From positions 496,001-560,000 of the forward strand of contig CAVPIM010000005.1 of the NCBI GenBank assembly GCA_963704995.1: a stretch of 64,000 nt of DNA, written 5' to 3'. The stretch comes from RYN-230 sp963704995 (lineage in GTDB: Bacteria > Actinomycetota > Actinomycetes > Streptosporangiales > Streptosporangiaceae). This document shows, piece after piece, positions 8,388 to 16,743 of the stretch. The position numbers were made by a program, and so were the translations under genes. Under the pieces are notes generated by a model. That model searched no databases, was not told where the DNA came from, and was given only the letters and a program-made list of their open reading frames with translations. Numbering within the stretch: position 1 is the first letter of the stretch; every line of letters starts with the position of its first letter.

Positions 8388-9194
8388 GTGCCGGATAGCG
8401 AGCCAGTGCCGCTCGGGGTGGTGCAGGAGACGCTGTTCATCCCGCTGCTGGCGCGGGCCCGGGCGGCCCGGCGCCGGCGGCCGCTGCTGCGCGACCCGAA
8501 GGCCGTGGAGATCGCCGGTTCCGTGCAGATCGACGCCAAGTACGGCCGGGGCGCAGGCGGGTCCGTGACCGTGCTGCGCACCATGATCCTGGACGCCTGG
8601 GTCCGCAGCTTCCTGGCCCGCAACCCAGCGGGCACGGTGGCGGAGATCGGCACCGGGCTGAACAGCCGGTTCGAGCGGGTGGACAACGGCCAGGTGCACT
8701 GGATCGACCTGGACCTGCCGGACGTCATCGCGTTGCGGCGGACGTTCTTCGCTGATGGCGGCCGCCGCCGGATGATCGCCGCGTCGGCGCTCGACGAGGA
8801 CTGGCTGCCGGCCGTCGCGGACAGCCCGGGTCCCTACTTCTTCGTGACCGACGGCGTGCTGGCCTACCTGGCCGAAGAGCAGGTCACCACCCTGCTGACA
8901 CGCATCGCCGCCCGCTTCCCCGGTGCCTTCATCGCGCTGGACACCTTCCCCCGGCGCACCCTTGACCAGCAGCGGAAGCTGGCCGCCCGGCGGGGCATCC
9001 CGGCCCGGTGGGCGTGGGCCTGTGACGACCCGCGTTCGCTGGAGCGGCTGGGCCTGCGGGTGGTGGAGTCAACCGGGGTGGCCCGCCTGCCGCGCCCGGT
9101 CCGCCGCCAGCTCCCCGCCCGGTACCGTTTCCTGCTGCCGCTGGCCGACCCGATCGTGGGCCAGGCCATGCGGGTCAGCCTGCTGCAGGCCTGA
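8388..9194 (+). CDS. LCM-type (leucine carboxyl methyltransferase family) SAM methyltransferase
   Basis: 268 residues from a GTG at 8388 (VPDSEPVPLGVVQETLFIPL). Typical family features are ETLFIPLLARA at the N-terminus, AVEIAG, RTMILDAWVRSFLARNP, SAM motif VAEIGTGLNSRFERV, the acidic WIDLDLPDVIALRR and PYFFVTDGVLAYLAEEQV. This matches the Ppm1/LCM group, which in actinobacteria methylates small molecules such as polyketides. A longer open frame upstream covers a repeat region and is not convincing. It is divergent from the YihY gene. Confidence 0.85.
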   Translation: MPDSEPVPLGVVQETLFIPLLARARAARRRRPLLRDPKAVEIAGSVQIDAKYGRGAGGSVTVLRTMILDAWVRSFLARNPAGTVAEIGTGLNSRFERVDNGQVHWIDLDLPDVIALRRTFFADGGRRRMIAASALDEDWLPAVADSPGPYFFVTDGVLAYLAEEQVTTLLTRIAARFPGAFIALDTFPRRTLDQQRKLAARRGIPARWAWACDDPRSLERLGLRVVESTGVARLPRPVRRQLPARYRFLLPLADPIVGQAMRVSLLQA

Positions 9195-9197
9195 CCC

Positions 9198-9242
9198 GGC
9201 CCAGAACGATCCGGCCCAGAACGATCCGGCCCAGAACGATCC
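9198..9242. repeat. 15-bp tandem repeat, 3 perfect copies
   Basis: GGCCCAGAACGATCC three times (9198-9212, 9213-9227, 9228-9242), starting two bases after the TGA of the LCM methyltransferase and lying between convergent genes. Confidence 0.9.
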
Positions 9243-9265
9243 GGCCCGGGCGGGAGCCGCGGCAC

Positions 9266-10186
9266 TCAGACGATCAGGACGATCTTGCCCAGCAGGTGGC
9301 CCTGGTCCAGCTGGCGGTAGGCGTCCTGCACCTGGTCCAGCGGGAAGGTCGCGGTGACCGGGACCTCCAGGTCGCCGCGGGCGGCCAGCCCGGCCAGTTC
9401 GGCCAGCACCGCGGCACTGGCCGCGAACGCGCTGCCTTCCGCCTTGATCCCGTACTTCTCGACGGCCTCGAAGTTGGCGATCGTGTCCACGCGGGACGGC
9501 CCGACCCCCAGCTCCTGCACGGCCATCCGCACGTAGTCGCCGCCGACGGTGTCGATGAACGCGTCAACCTGGCCGGCGGCCTGCCGGATCCGGTCGGCTA
9601 CCCCCTCGCCGTAGCTGACCGGTATCACGCCGTGAGCCGTGAGCCACGCATGGTTAGGCTCACTCGCCAGGCCGATCACCGTCGCGCCCGCCCGCCGGGC
9701 CAGCTGGACGGCGAGGGCGCCGACCCCGCCTGCCGCGCCGGCCACTACCACCGTGTCGCCCGGGCTCAGCGCGACCGCCCGGACCGCGGCGTACGCCGTG
9801 CTGCCCGCCACGAACAGGGCACCGGCGACCTCCCACGGCACCCCGGCCAGCTTGGCGGTCAGGTTCCCGGCCTCGGCCACGACGTACTCAGCCTGGCTGG
9901 CCCGGTTGTCGGTCCAGCCGAGGACCTCGTCCCCGGCCGAGAACCCGGTCACGCCGGGGCCGGTCTCCGCCACGACCCCGGCCAGGTCACTGCCCTGGCC
10001 CGAGGGGAACGTGGCGGGCCACCGCTCGTGCAGCAGGCCCGCACGGATCTTGCCTTCCCCCGGATTGATGCCGGCCGCCTTGACCTGGACCAGTACCTGC
10101 CCCTCCCCCGGCACCGGCCGGGGAACGTCCACGATCGCGAGCACGTCAATCCCGCCGTAGTTGTCGAACCGCACTGCCTTCGGCAT
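9266..10186 (-). CDS. NADP-dependent quinone oxidoreductase-like MDR enzyme
   Basis: 306 residues of the zinc-less medium-chain dehydrogenase/reductase family. The N-terminal GroES-like domain has GINPGEGKIRAG and GSDLAGVVAETG. The Rossmann domain has the nucleotide motif VVAGAAGGVGALAVQLA and then VDAFIDTVGGDYV; it ends with LLGKIVLIV. No structural or catalytic zinc ligands are seen. The likely reaction is NADPH-dependent reduction of quinones or enones. Starts at the ATG at 10186. A paralogue with the same layout lies at 49866-50814. Confidence 0.85.
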   Translation of the reverse strand: MPKAVRFDNYGGIDVLAIVDVPRPVPGEGQVLVQVKAAGINPGEGKIRAGLLHERWPATFPSGQGSDLAGVVAETGPGVTGFSAGDEVLGWTDNRASQAEYVVAEAGNLTAKLAGVPWEVAGALFVAGSTAYAAVRAVALSPGDTVVVAGAAGGVGALAVQLARRAGATVIGLASEPNHAWLTAHGVIPVSYGEGVADRIRQAAGQVDAFIDTVGGDYVRMAVQELGVGPSRVDTIANFEAVEKYGIKAEGSAFAASAAVLAELAGLAARGDLEVPVTATFPLDQVQDAYRQLDQGHLLGKIVLIV

Positions 10187-10322
10187 CGCTGCTCCGTTCT
10201 CCCTGCCCCGGGCTGGCCCCGCTGCGGGACCCCGGCCTGGCTCGGCCCGTATCCAGGTTCCGAAACCCCGGGCCGCTCCGGGTTATGCCCCCGGCACCCC
10301 GGCCGGGCGGGAGAATCGGGTC

Positions 10323-10679
10323 ATGGTGACGCTGGCCGAGGTACGCGCCGTAGCCCTCTGTCTGCCGCGCACGGAGGAACACCTGATCCGCGACTGGGTC
10401 AAGTTCCGGGTCGGCCGGATCGTGTACGCGGCCATCTCCCCCGACGAGACGATCATGGGTTTCGGCTTTCCCCGGGACGAGCGCCCGGCCCTGATCGCCG
10501 CCGAGCCCGGCCGCTTCTTCGTGCATCGCGCCAGCGATGAGCGCTACCAGTGGATCGACACCATGATGGCGAGCCTCGGGCAGGCGGAGATGCGCGAGTT
10601 CGTGACCGACGCCTGGCGCATGGTCGTGCCCAAGCGACTGGCCGCCGCCCACCTCGGGCCGCCACCGCCCCCGGCGTGA
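10323..10679 (+). CDS. MmcQ/YjbR family protein
   Basis: 118 residues: MVTLAEVRAVALCLPRTEEH, WVKFRVGRIVYAAISPDETI, then FFVHRASDERYQWIDTMMAS and WRMVVPKRLAA. This is the layout of the small YjbR/CyaY-fold family (about 115 residues). The ATG at 10323 has GGGAG 9 bases upstream. The family is widespread, possibly DNA-binding in fold, with no established function. Stands alone. Confidence 0.8.
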   Translation: MVTLAEVRAVALCLPRTEEHLIRDWVKFRVGRIVYAAISPDETIMGFGFPRDERPALIAAEPGRFFVHRASDERYQWIDTMMASLGQAEMREFVTDAWRMVVPKRLAAAHLGPPPPPA

Positions 10680-11175
10680 CCCGCCCCGCAGCCGGCCGGA
10701 GGTTCCCGCCCCCCGGGGACGCCCATCGCGGAAAGGCCTATCCCCTAATCCGGGGATACCGGGTGGCGCGGAAAACGTAAAGCGGCCCAGCCTGGCCCAA
10801 TCACGCCAAATTACCGGCGGGTACGCCTACTAAGAGACCGCCCTGTATCACCTGGTGGCGAGGGGTGCGGCCAGACGGCTAAATGACCGGACAACCCCGG
10901 ACAGGCCCTATTCGTGACTTAGCCTGGCCGTCGGGGAGTAAGATCTGGCTTTCTACGCTTACGGCGCTTTATCCTTGATGAGCGCTATTCGCGAAGGCTA
11001 CCCAGGGGTGGGGAGGGGGCGGCCACGCGCGGTCAGGAGTCACCGCAGCGCGCCGGGGATGTCCGGCGCCATCAGTGCGGCGGTCAGCAGAGCGGGACCG
11101 ACGTACTGCCCTATCGCGGGCCGGGCCGCTATGGCCTGCCCAGTCACGGCCACCCGCTCCCGAGCGGAGGCTCGC
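10680..11175. other. Non-coding stretch with AT-richer core and a perfect hairpin
   Basis: No convincing gene. A perfect hairpin TATCCCC-TAATCC-GGGGATA lies at 10739-10758 and could end transcription of the YjbR gene or act as an operator. From about 10780 to 10990 the base composition is markedly less G+C-rich than the surroundings, as in promoter regions ahead of the sigma-like gene at 11176, but no clear -10/-35 pair can be assigned. Confidence 0.45.
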
Positions 11176-11628
11176 GTGGCTGAGGCAGGCAGAAACTGGT
11201 CACGCGACGCCGGGGAACTGGCCGCCTGCTTCACCGTCCACGCCCGGGACCTGTTCGGCCACGCCTGCGTGCTGGCCGACGCCGACCGGGACCTGGCCAG
11301 CGACCTGGTGCAGGCCACGTTCGAGGCGGCGGCGGGGACCTGGTGCACGTTACGGGACCTGCCCGCCGACCAGTGCCGCGGCTGGCTGCGGGACACGCTG
11401 GCCGACGCGGCCGAGCGCCAGACCGGCCACCCGGCTGGGCGGCGCTGGGCGGCCGGTCGTCTCGCCGTCGCACTGGCGGATCACCGAGCTGAAGACGGCC
11501 CGGTTCCGCTCGGACTACGACGCCGCGGCGGGCCTGGAGCGGTTCGCCCGGTGGCTGTGGACCCGCGCGCCCGGGTCTGGCGCCGGGCGGACGGGGATCG
11601 GCCCGGCCAGCCCGCACGCTCTGGCTGA
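11176..11628 (+). CDS. ECF sigma region 2-like protein, probably damaged
   Basis: Read from a GTG at 11176 (VAEAGRNWSRDAGELAACF). It has sigma region 2 character in HARDLFGHACVLADADRDLA, SDLVQATFEAAA and RGWLRDTLADAA. From about 11450 the sequence loses protein character in this frame, while another frame reads SHWRITELKTARFRSDYDAA and AGLERFARWLWTRAP up to a TGA at 11723-11725. One base may be wrong, or the gene is decayed. No region 4 is present in either frame, so it would not be a complete sigma factor. Confidence 0.45.
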   Translation: MAEAGRNWSRDAGELAACFTVHARDLFGHACVLADADRDLASDLVQATFEAAAGTWCTLRDLPADQCRGWLRDTLADAAERQTGHPAGRRWAAGRLAVALADHRAEDGPVPLGLRRRGGPGAVRPVAVDPRARVWRRADGDRPGQPARSG

Positions 11629-11729
11629 AGAGGACAGGCCTGAAGAGAACGGGCCTCTACGGGAACGGAGGATCGGGCAGTGCGCACGGAACTGGGGCAG
11701 CCGTCCCGCCCGGGAGTTACGGTGACCCG

Positions 11730-12155
11730 GTGAGCGAGCTCTACGAGCAGCACTACGCCTCGCTCGTCCGGCTCGCCGCGCTGCTGGTCCGCGACACCGC
11801 GACCGCCGAAGAGATCGTGCAGGACTCGTTCGTGGCCGCCGCGTGGCGCCGGCGCGGGGACACCGACGGCACGCTGGACTTCCTCCGCCAGTCGGTGCTC
11901 AACCGGTCCCGGTCCGCGCTGCGGCACGGGATCAGCCCGGCGCCGGCCGCCGCCGGATGCCCGTCCGGTCCCGCGCCGCTGCTGGCCGCGCTCGGCGAAC
12001 TGCCCGCCCGGCAGCGTGAGGTGCTCGTCCTGCGGTACTACGCGAACCTGTCCGAGGAGCAGGCCGCGGACACCATCGGCATCAGCGTGCCGGCCGTCCG
12101 CCGGCACGCCACCCGGGCCAACGCCGCCCTGCGCACGCTGCTCAACGCCGGCTGA
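11730..12155 (+). CDS. SigE-family ECF sigma factor
   Basis: 141 residues from a GTG at 11730 (MSELYEQHYASLVRLAALLV). Region 2 ends in ATAEEIVQDSFVAAAWRR. Region 4 is LGELPARQREVLVLRYYANL, then SEEQAADTIGISVPAVRRHA. This short form is typical of the actinobacterial SigE (TIGR02983-like) group. Both functional regions are intact, unlike the sigma-like genes on either side. No anti-sigma gene follows. Confidence 0.85.
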   Translation: MSELYEQHYASLVRLAALLVRDTATAEEIVQDSFVAAAWRRRGDTDGTLDFLRQSVLNRSRSALRHGISPAPAAAGCPSGPAPLLAALGELPARQREVLVLRYYANLSEEQAADTIGISVPAVRRHATRANAALRTLLNAG

Positions 12156-12250
12156 GGCGGCCCGGCATCCTGAGCCACGCGGTGGCGTGCCCGGAGGGTT
12201 TGGCCGGAAGGGCCGGGGGTACCCGGCGGGACCGAGGGAAAGGAGGCCCG

Positions 12251-12744
12251 ATGCCCCGCGACCCCCACGACGCCGAGGACCTGGTGCAGGAGACCTACAC
12301 CAAGGCGTACGCGAGCTTCCAGCAGTTCCGTGAGGGCACCAACGCGCGGGCCTGACTGCTGCGCATCCTCACCAGCACGTTCATCAACGGCTGACCCGGC
12401 GGCGGCAGCGGGAGCCCGTCCGGGTATCCACCACGGGCCTCGAGGACTGGCAGCTCACCCAGGGCTGGGCCGGGCCGGGCGCCGCGCCCCGGTCCGCCGA
12501 GGAGATCGCGCTGGACCGGCTGCCCGACTCCGCCATCATCCGGGCGCTGAAGGAACTGCCGCGCGACTTCCGCACCGCGGTCTACCTCGCGGACATGGAG
12601 GGCTTCACCTACCGGGAGGTCGCGGACATCATGCGCTGCCCGATCGGCACCGTGATGTCGCGGCTGCACCGGGCGCGCGGCCAGTTGCGGAGCGCGCTCC
12701 GCGACCAGGCCGCCGAGCGGGGCATCGTGCCGCACCCGCGCTAG
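12251..12744 (+). pseudogene. SigR/SigH-like sigma factor pseudogene
   Basis: After a strong GGAAAGGAGG ribosome site, MPRDPHDAEDLVQETYTKAY and ASFQQFREGTNARA match the SigR/RpoE group, then an in-frame TGA (12353-12355) replaces the conserved Trp of the NxxAWLxRILTNTFIN stretch. A second TGA at 12392-12394 stands where SYRK-like residues belong. The rest (QREP, EDWQL, LDRLPDSAIIRALKELPRDF, VYLADMEGFTYREVADIM, IGTVMSRLHRARGQLR) continues in another frame to a TAG at 12742-12744. About 30-35 N-terminal residues of region 2 are also missing. It overlaps no gene and ends 1 base before the HpnJ-like stop. Confidence 0.8.
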
Positions 12745-12745
12745 C

Positions 12746-14173
12746 TCAGGAGGCACTGCTGTCCCGCCGCCGCAGGAAACTGATGAACTCGGCTCCCTCA
12801 CGCAGGCGGCGCCGCATCATCTCGGGGCTGCGCAGCATCTCGGCGGACATCTCGGCGATCTTCCCGGCCCGGAAGTAGAACTGCCGGTAAAAGCTATCGA
12901 CGGAGTCGTAGATCTCGGTCCGGTTGAGGTTCGGGTAACTGAGGGCCGCGGCCTGCACACCGTGCTCGTCGAGCAGCGCGGCATCGTCCCCGGGCAGCCA
13001 GCCGTTCTCCCTGGCCTGCTCGTACAGGGCGGTCCCCGGGTACGGGGCGGCGATCGAGACCTGCAGCGAGTGCGGGTTGATCTCCTTGGCGAAGCGGATG
13101 GTTTCCTGAATGGTCTCCGCCGTCTCACCGGGCAGGCCGACGATAAAGGTGCCGTGGATGGTAATCCCGAGGTCCCGGCAGTCTTTCGTGAACTGGCGGG
13201 CCCGGTCAACGCGGACGCCTTTCTTGATGTTGATGAGGATCTGCTGATTCCCGGACTCGTAGCCGACCAGCAGCAGGCGCAGGCCGTTGTCCCGCAGCAC
13301 CTTCAGAGTCTCGAACGGTACGTTCGCCTTGGCGTTGCAGGACCAGGTCAGGCCGAGTTTGCCCATGCCGCGGGCGATTTCCTCCGCGCGGCGGCGATCG
13401 TCGGTGAACGTGTCGTCGTCGAAGAAGACCTCCCTGACCGATGGGAACAGCTCGGTGATGCGGGCCATCTCGCCCAGGACGTGCTCCGCGCTCCGGGTCC
13501 GGTAGCGGTGCCCGCCCACGGTCTGCGGCCACAGGCAGAACGTGCACCGCGAGCGGCACCCCCGGCCGGTGTACAGGGACACGTACGGGTGCTTGAGGTA
13601 GCCGATGAAGTAGTCGTCCACATTCAGGTCTCGCCGGTACACGTCGGTGACGTACGGCAGCCGGTCCATGTCTTCCAGGATCGGCCGGTCCGGGGTGTGC
13701 ACCACCTGGCCCGCCGGATCCCGGAACGTGAGCCCGCGGACCTCGTCCAGGGGCCGGCCCCCGGCGATTTCGGCGATGGTGAAGTCGAACTCCTCGCGGG
13801 CCACGAAGTCGATCGCGTCCGACGCCAGCAGCGAGGCTTCCGGCTCCACCGCCACCTTGGCCCCGACGAAGCCGACCTTCAGCGCCGGGTTCGCCCGTTT
13901 GAGCGCCTCGGCCACCTGCACGTCCCCGGCGAAGGACGGGGAACTCGTGTGCAGCACGGCGAGATCGTGCTGGTGTGCGAGCGGCAGCACGTCGTCGAGG
14001 CCGAGGCCGGCCGCGGGCGCGTCCACGAGCTTGCTGCCCGGCACGATCGCGGCCACCTGGGCCAGCCAGGTCGGGTACCAGAACGACCTGATCTCACGTT
14101 TGGCCTGGTAGCGCGAGCCTGCGCCACCGTCGAATCCCTCATACGACGGCGGGTGCAAGCACAGCGTGCGCAT
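12746..14173 (-). CDS. hpnJ: HpnJ-like B12-binding radical SAM protein
   Basis: 475 residues from the ATG at 14173 (TGATG overlap with the upstream glycosyltransferase; a GTG one codon earlier is possible). The N-terminus LCLHPPSYEGFDGGAGSRYQ, followed by REIRSFWYPTWLAQ, is the hallmark of hopanoid-associated HpnJ. A cobalamin-binding-type domain precedes the radical SAM cluster motif CRSRCTFC (Cys 206, 210, 213). Later motifs are REVFFDDDTFTDDRRRAEEI and FIVGLPGET. In Burkholderia HpnJ forms the cyclitol ether of bacteriohopane lipids. No squalene-hopene cyclase, hpnI or hpnK is in the window, so the exact role here is inferred. Confidence 0.75.
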   Translation of the reverse strand: MRTLCLHPPSYEGFDGGAGSRYQAKREIRSFWYPTWLAQVAAIVPGSKLVDAPAAGLGLDDVLPLAHQHDLAVLHTSSPSFAGDVQVAEALKRANPALKVGFVGAKVAVEPEASLLASDAIDFVAREEFDFTIAEIAGGRPLDEVRGLTFRDPAGQVVHTPDRPILEDMDRLPYVTDVYRRDLNVDDYFIGYLKHPYVSLYTGRGCRSRCTFCLWPQTVGGHRYRTRSAEHVLGEMARITELFPSVREVFFDDDTFTDDRRRAEEIARGMGKLGLTWSCNAKANVPFETLKVLRDNGLRLLLVGYESGNQQILINIKKGVRVDRARQFTKDCRDLGITIHGTFIVGLPGETAETIQETIRFAKEINPHSLQVSIAAPYPGTALYEQARENGWLPGDDAALLDEHGVQAAALSYPNLNRTEIYDSVDSFYRQFYFRAGKIAEMSAEMLRSPEMMRRRLREGAEFISFLRRRDSSAS

Positions 14174-15413
14174 CACGGATAGCCCACCTCCCGGGCGGAA
14201 CGTTGGTGCGGAGGACTGCCGGCCCCGGTGGTGCCGGCGGGCGCGGCGGGGGCGCCAGCCGGGGCATCCGCCTGGTGGTCCCGGCCCACATCGATGCTGG
14301 CCATCGCGGCGGCGAAGGCCTGATCCCAGTCGGCGGCCGGCCGGGCCGGCCGCGCGGGCCAGGGCCGGTCGAGGGCGGCCAGGACACTGGCCGCGATCTC
14401 CCGTGGCCGCGGGCTGGACACCTCGGCCCCGCCCAGCTCCAGCTCATGCTGGACGTTCTCCCGGCCATGACCCGGCATGGCGTCCACGAGCAGCAGCCTG
14501 CGCCCGGACGCCCGGGCCTCACCGCAGGTCAGGGCGCCGGGCAGGGTCACGACGAGGTCGCAGGCGCTCATCAGCTCGGCGATGCGCGGGGTGAAGCCGA
14601 AGGGCCGGACCAGGGGGCAGACCGCCGCCAGATCCCGGAGCCGGGCTTCGAGCCGGCCGTTGCGGCCCGCTACGGCCAGCACGTGCACCCCGGCTCCGGC
14701 CAGGGCCCGCGCGGCGCCCTCCACCGGCCCGAGTCCCCAGCCGCCGCCCATGAGCAGGACGCACCGCGCCCCGGGCGGTAGGCCCAGCGACGAGCGGGCG
14801 GCGAGCTGCGGCACCGGCTGGTAGAAGGCGGGGCGCACCGGCGGCGGCACGATGGCGGTCCGGGCCCGGGGCAGGTAGCGGCGCACGGCGGCGGCCCCGG
14901 CAGCAGAGGTCACCAGGTACAGGTCGATACCCGCGCGGACCCACGTCGCGTGCGGCAGGGCGTCGGGGCACAGCACGGCGGTGCGCGGCCCCGGCGCGGA
15001 CCCGGCCAGCGCGACCCGGCCGGTGCCGACCCGGCCGGTGCCGACCCGGCCAGCGCGGCCGCGGCGGGGACGCCCGCGGCGAACACGCTGATGATCAGAT
15101 CGGCGGGCTCATCGCGCAGTTCGCCGCGGAGGGCAGCCAGCAGCCGCGGCGTGGCCGCGTGGTCCATGGCCGCGGCGAGGCGGCTGCCCGCCCGCAGATG
15201 GGCGAAGTGGAGCCCGTCGTACACCCCCGGCCTGCTCACCAGCTGGCGGAAGACCCAGTCGCCGGCCGGGCCCGCGCGCGGGCCCAGCAAGGCCATGCAG
15301 TCCAGGGTCCGGCTTTCCCAGCCGAGCCGGGCCAGGCTCCCGGAAAGCACCTCGGAGACCACGTCGTGCCCCAGGCCCAGTGCGCCGGAGAGGATCACCG
15401 CGCGTTTCGGCAC
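14173..15413 (-). CDS. MGDG-synthase/MurG-like glycosyltransferase, frameshifted
   Basis: From a GTG at 15413 with GGGGAGG about 9 bases upstream: VPKRAVILSGALGLGHDVVS has the glycine-rich GT28-type N-terminal loop (GALGLGHD). Near 15010, inside a 15-bp repeat, the frame changes and the protein continues VLCPDALPHATWVRAGIDLY, LLMGGGWGLGPVEGAARAL, PLVRPFGFTPRIAELMSACD and LPGALTCGEARASGRRLLLV, the nucleotide-sugar-binding C-terminal half. Total about 410 residues. The family moves a sugar from a UDP-sugar to a lipid at the membrane face. Coupled to the HpnJ-like gene, so a glycolipid or glycosylated hopanoid product is plausible but unproven. Confidence 0.7.
15021..15050. repeat. 15-bp tandem repeat within the glycosyltransferase gene
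   Basis: CGGTGCCGACCCGGC at 15021-15035 and 15036-15050, with partial copies on both sides. In the coding strand it gives Ala-Pro-Ala-Gly-Ser repeats. The frame change of the gene occurs in this stretch. Confidence 0.8.
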
Positions 15414-15611
15414 CGGCCCGCACCTCCCCATATCGTCGTCCCGGCCGCGTTGGCCGGCGCGCAGTCACCGGGTCGCTGGCCCTACCCGCAGGCCTCCGCG
15501 GCCAAACCGGGGCCCGGGTGTGCCGGGCACGTTTGCCGGGGGCCTCCTGGGTAACTTCGAGTGGGTGCTCGAGCCGATCCGCGCAGGCCGGCTTCCGGCG
15601 GGACCAGCCGC

Positions 15612-16109
15612 ATGACCCGCCCGCGCCCACCGGAGCAGGCCCCGTTCGCCCGCCGGGCCGGCGCCTGGCTGGCCTGGTGGGTCCTGCTGATGTCGTTCTG
15701 GGTGATCCTGGACGATTCGATCGCCCCGGACGAACTGCTGGCCGGGGCGGGCGCGGCCGCCCTGGCCGCCTTCCTGGCCGAGCTGGTCACCTACCAGGCG
15801 GCCGCCCGGGTACGGATCAGGGTGTCCTGGCTGGCCCGGGTGATCGGACTCCCGGGCGAGGTGGCCCGGGACACCGTGATCGTCTTCGCGGCCCTGTGGC
15901 GCCAGCTGGCCCGTGGTGAGGAGCCGCACAGCGGGTTCCGCAGGCTGCCGGTGCGCTACGGCGACGAGACGGCCGCGGGACGGACCCGCCGGACCCTGCT
16001 GATCGGCGGCGCATCCCTCGCTCCCAACACGATCGCGGCCGGCCTTGACCAGGACACCGCCACGATGGTGGTCCACCAGCTTGTGGTAAGCGAAGGGGAG
16101 GCGGAGTGA
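15612..16109 (+). CDS. mnhE: Mrp/Mnh cation antiporter subunit E
   Basis: 165 residues from the ATG at 15612. Two N-terminal hydrophobic segments (WLAWWVLLMSFWVILDDSIA; AGAGAAALAAFLAELVTY) precede the family's soluble part with VSWLARVIGLPGEVARDTVI and LLIGGASLAPNTIA, ending HQLVVSEGE. First gene of a seven-gene operon and overlapped 4 nt by mnhF. The Mrp complex exchanges Na+ or K+ for H+ across the cytoplasmic membrane. Confidence 0.88.
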   Translation: MTRPRPPEQAPFARRAGAWLAWWVLLMSFWVILDDSIAPDELLAGAGAAALAAFLAELVTYQAAARVRIRVSWLARVIGLPGEVARDTVIVFAALWRQLARGEEPHSGFRRLPVRYGDETAAGRTRRTLLIGGASLAPNTIAAGLDQDTATMVVHQLVVSEGEAE

Positions 16110-16357
16110 ACAGCTTCGTGATCGCCGCCATCATCATGCTGCTGGCCGTGATCCCCTGCGGGATCGTGGTGGCGCGGGGCACGACCATGGACGCCGTCGT
16201 GGCCTACGAGGCGGGCAGCGCCATCGTCTTCATGGTGCTGGTGCTGCTGGCCGAGGGGTTCCGCCGCCCGGGTGAGTTCGAGCTTCCGGTGCACCTCGCC
16301 GTGCTGCTCTTCGGCGGCGGGCTGGTGTTCGTGCGGTTCCTGGAGCGGTGGCTGTGA
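16106..16357 (+). CDS. mnhF: Mrp/Mnh antiporter subunit F
   Basis: 83 residues from a GTG at 16106 overlapping the mnhE stop. Three hydrophobic helices: NSFVIAAIIMLLAVIPCGIV, VVAYEAGSAIVFMVLVLLAE and LAVLLFGGGLVFVRFLE. The short length and the arrangement TMDAVVAYE fit the MrpF family. Confidence 0.85.
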   Translation: MNSFVIAAIIMLLAVIPCGIVVARGTTMDAVVAYEAGSAIVFMVLVLLAEGFRRPGEFELPVHLAVLLFGGGLVFVRFLERWL

Positions 16358-16743
16358 CCATTCACGGGATCGTCGCCGACGTCCTGCTGGGCCTGGCCGT
16401 CGTCGTGGTGCTGGCCTCATCGGCAGGAATCCTGGTCATGCGGGACGCCTATCAGAAGCTGCACTACGTGACGCCCATCGCGGTGGTGGCGCCGGTGATC
16501 GTCGCGCTGGCCGTCCTCGTCCAGTCCGGCTGGACCGAGAACAGCGGGGAGACCTGGCTGGGGCTGCTGTTCATGCTGGCCGGCGGTCCCTTCCTGGCCC
16601 ACGCCACGATCAGGGCCGCCCGGATCAGGCGGACAGGCGACTGGCGATCCGGTGCTGGCCAGCCGGGGGCGGGCCGGGGCCGCCCGCCGGGCCCGCCGGA
16701 CCGGCGGCAGCCTGGCCACGGCGCCGGGGAGCGCGATGGGTAG
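16354..16743 (+). CDS. mnhG: Mrp/Mnh antiporter subunit G
   Basis: 129 residues from a GTG at 16354 (GTGA overlap with mnhF; GTG at 16348 is also in frame). VLLGLAVVVVLASSAGILVM, RDAYQKLHYVTPIAVVAPVI and GPFLAHATIRAARI are the three helices and the conserved D-x-Y-x-x-L-H segment of MrpG. The last 35 residues are a Gly/Pro/Arg-rich tail that overlaps the next gene start. Confidence 0.87.
   Translation: MTIHGIVADVLLGLAVVVVLASSAGILVMRDAYQKLHYVTPIAVVAPVIVALAVLVQSGWTENSGETWLGLLFMLAGGPFLAHATIRAARIRRTGDWRSGAGQPGAGRGRPPGPPDRRQPGHGAGERDG

Noticed and set aside
12353..12355. TGA read as a recoded Trp or selenocysteine in the SigR-like gene
   Set aside because: No other TGA recoding in the window, a second TGA and a frame change follow, and no selenocysteine context is seen. 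A pseudogene explains it better.
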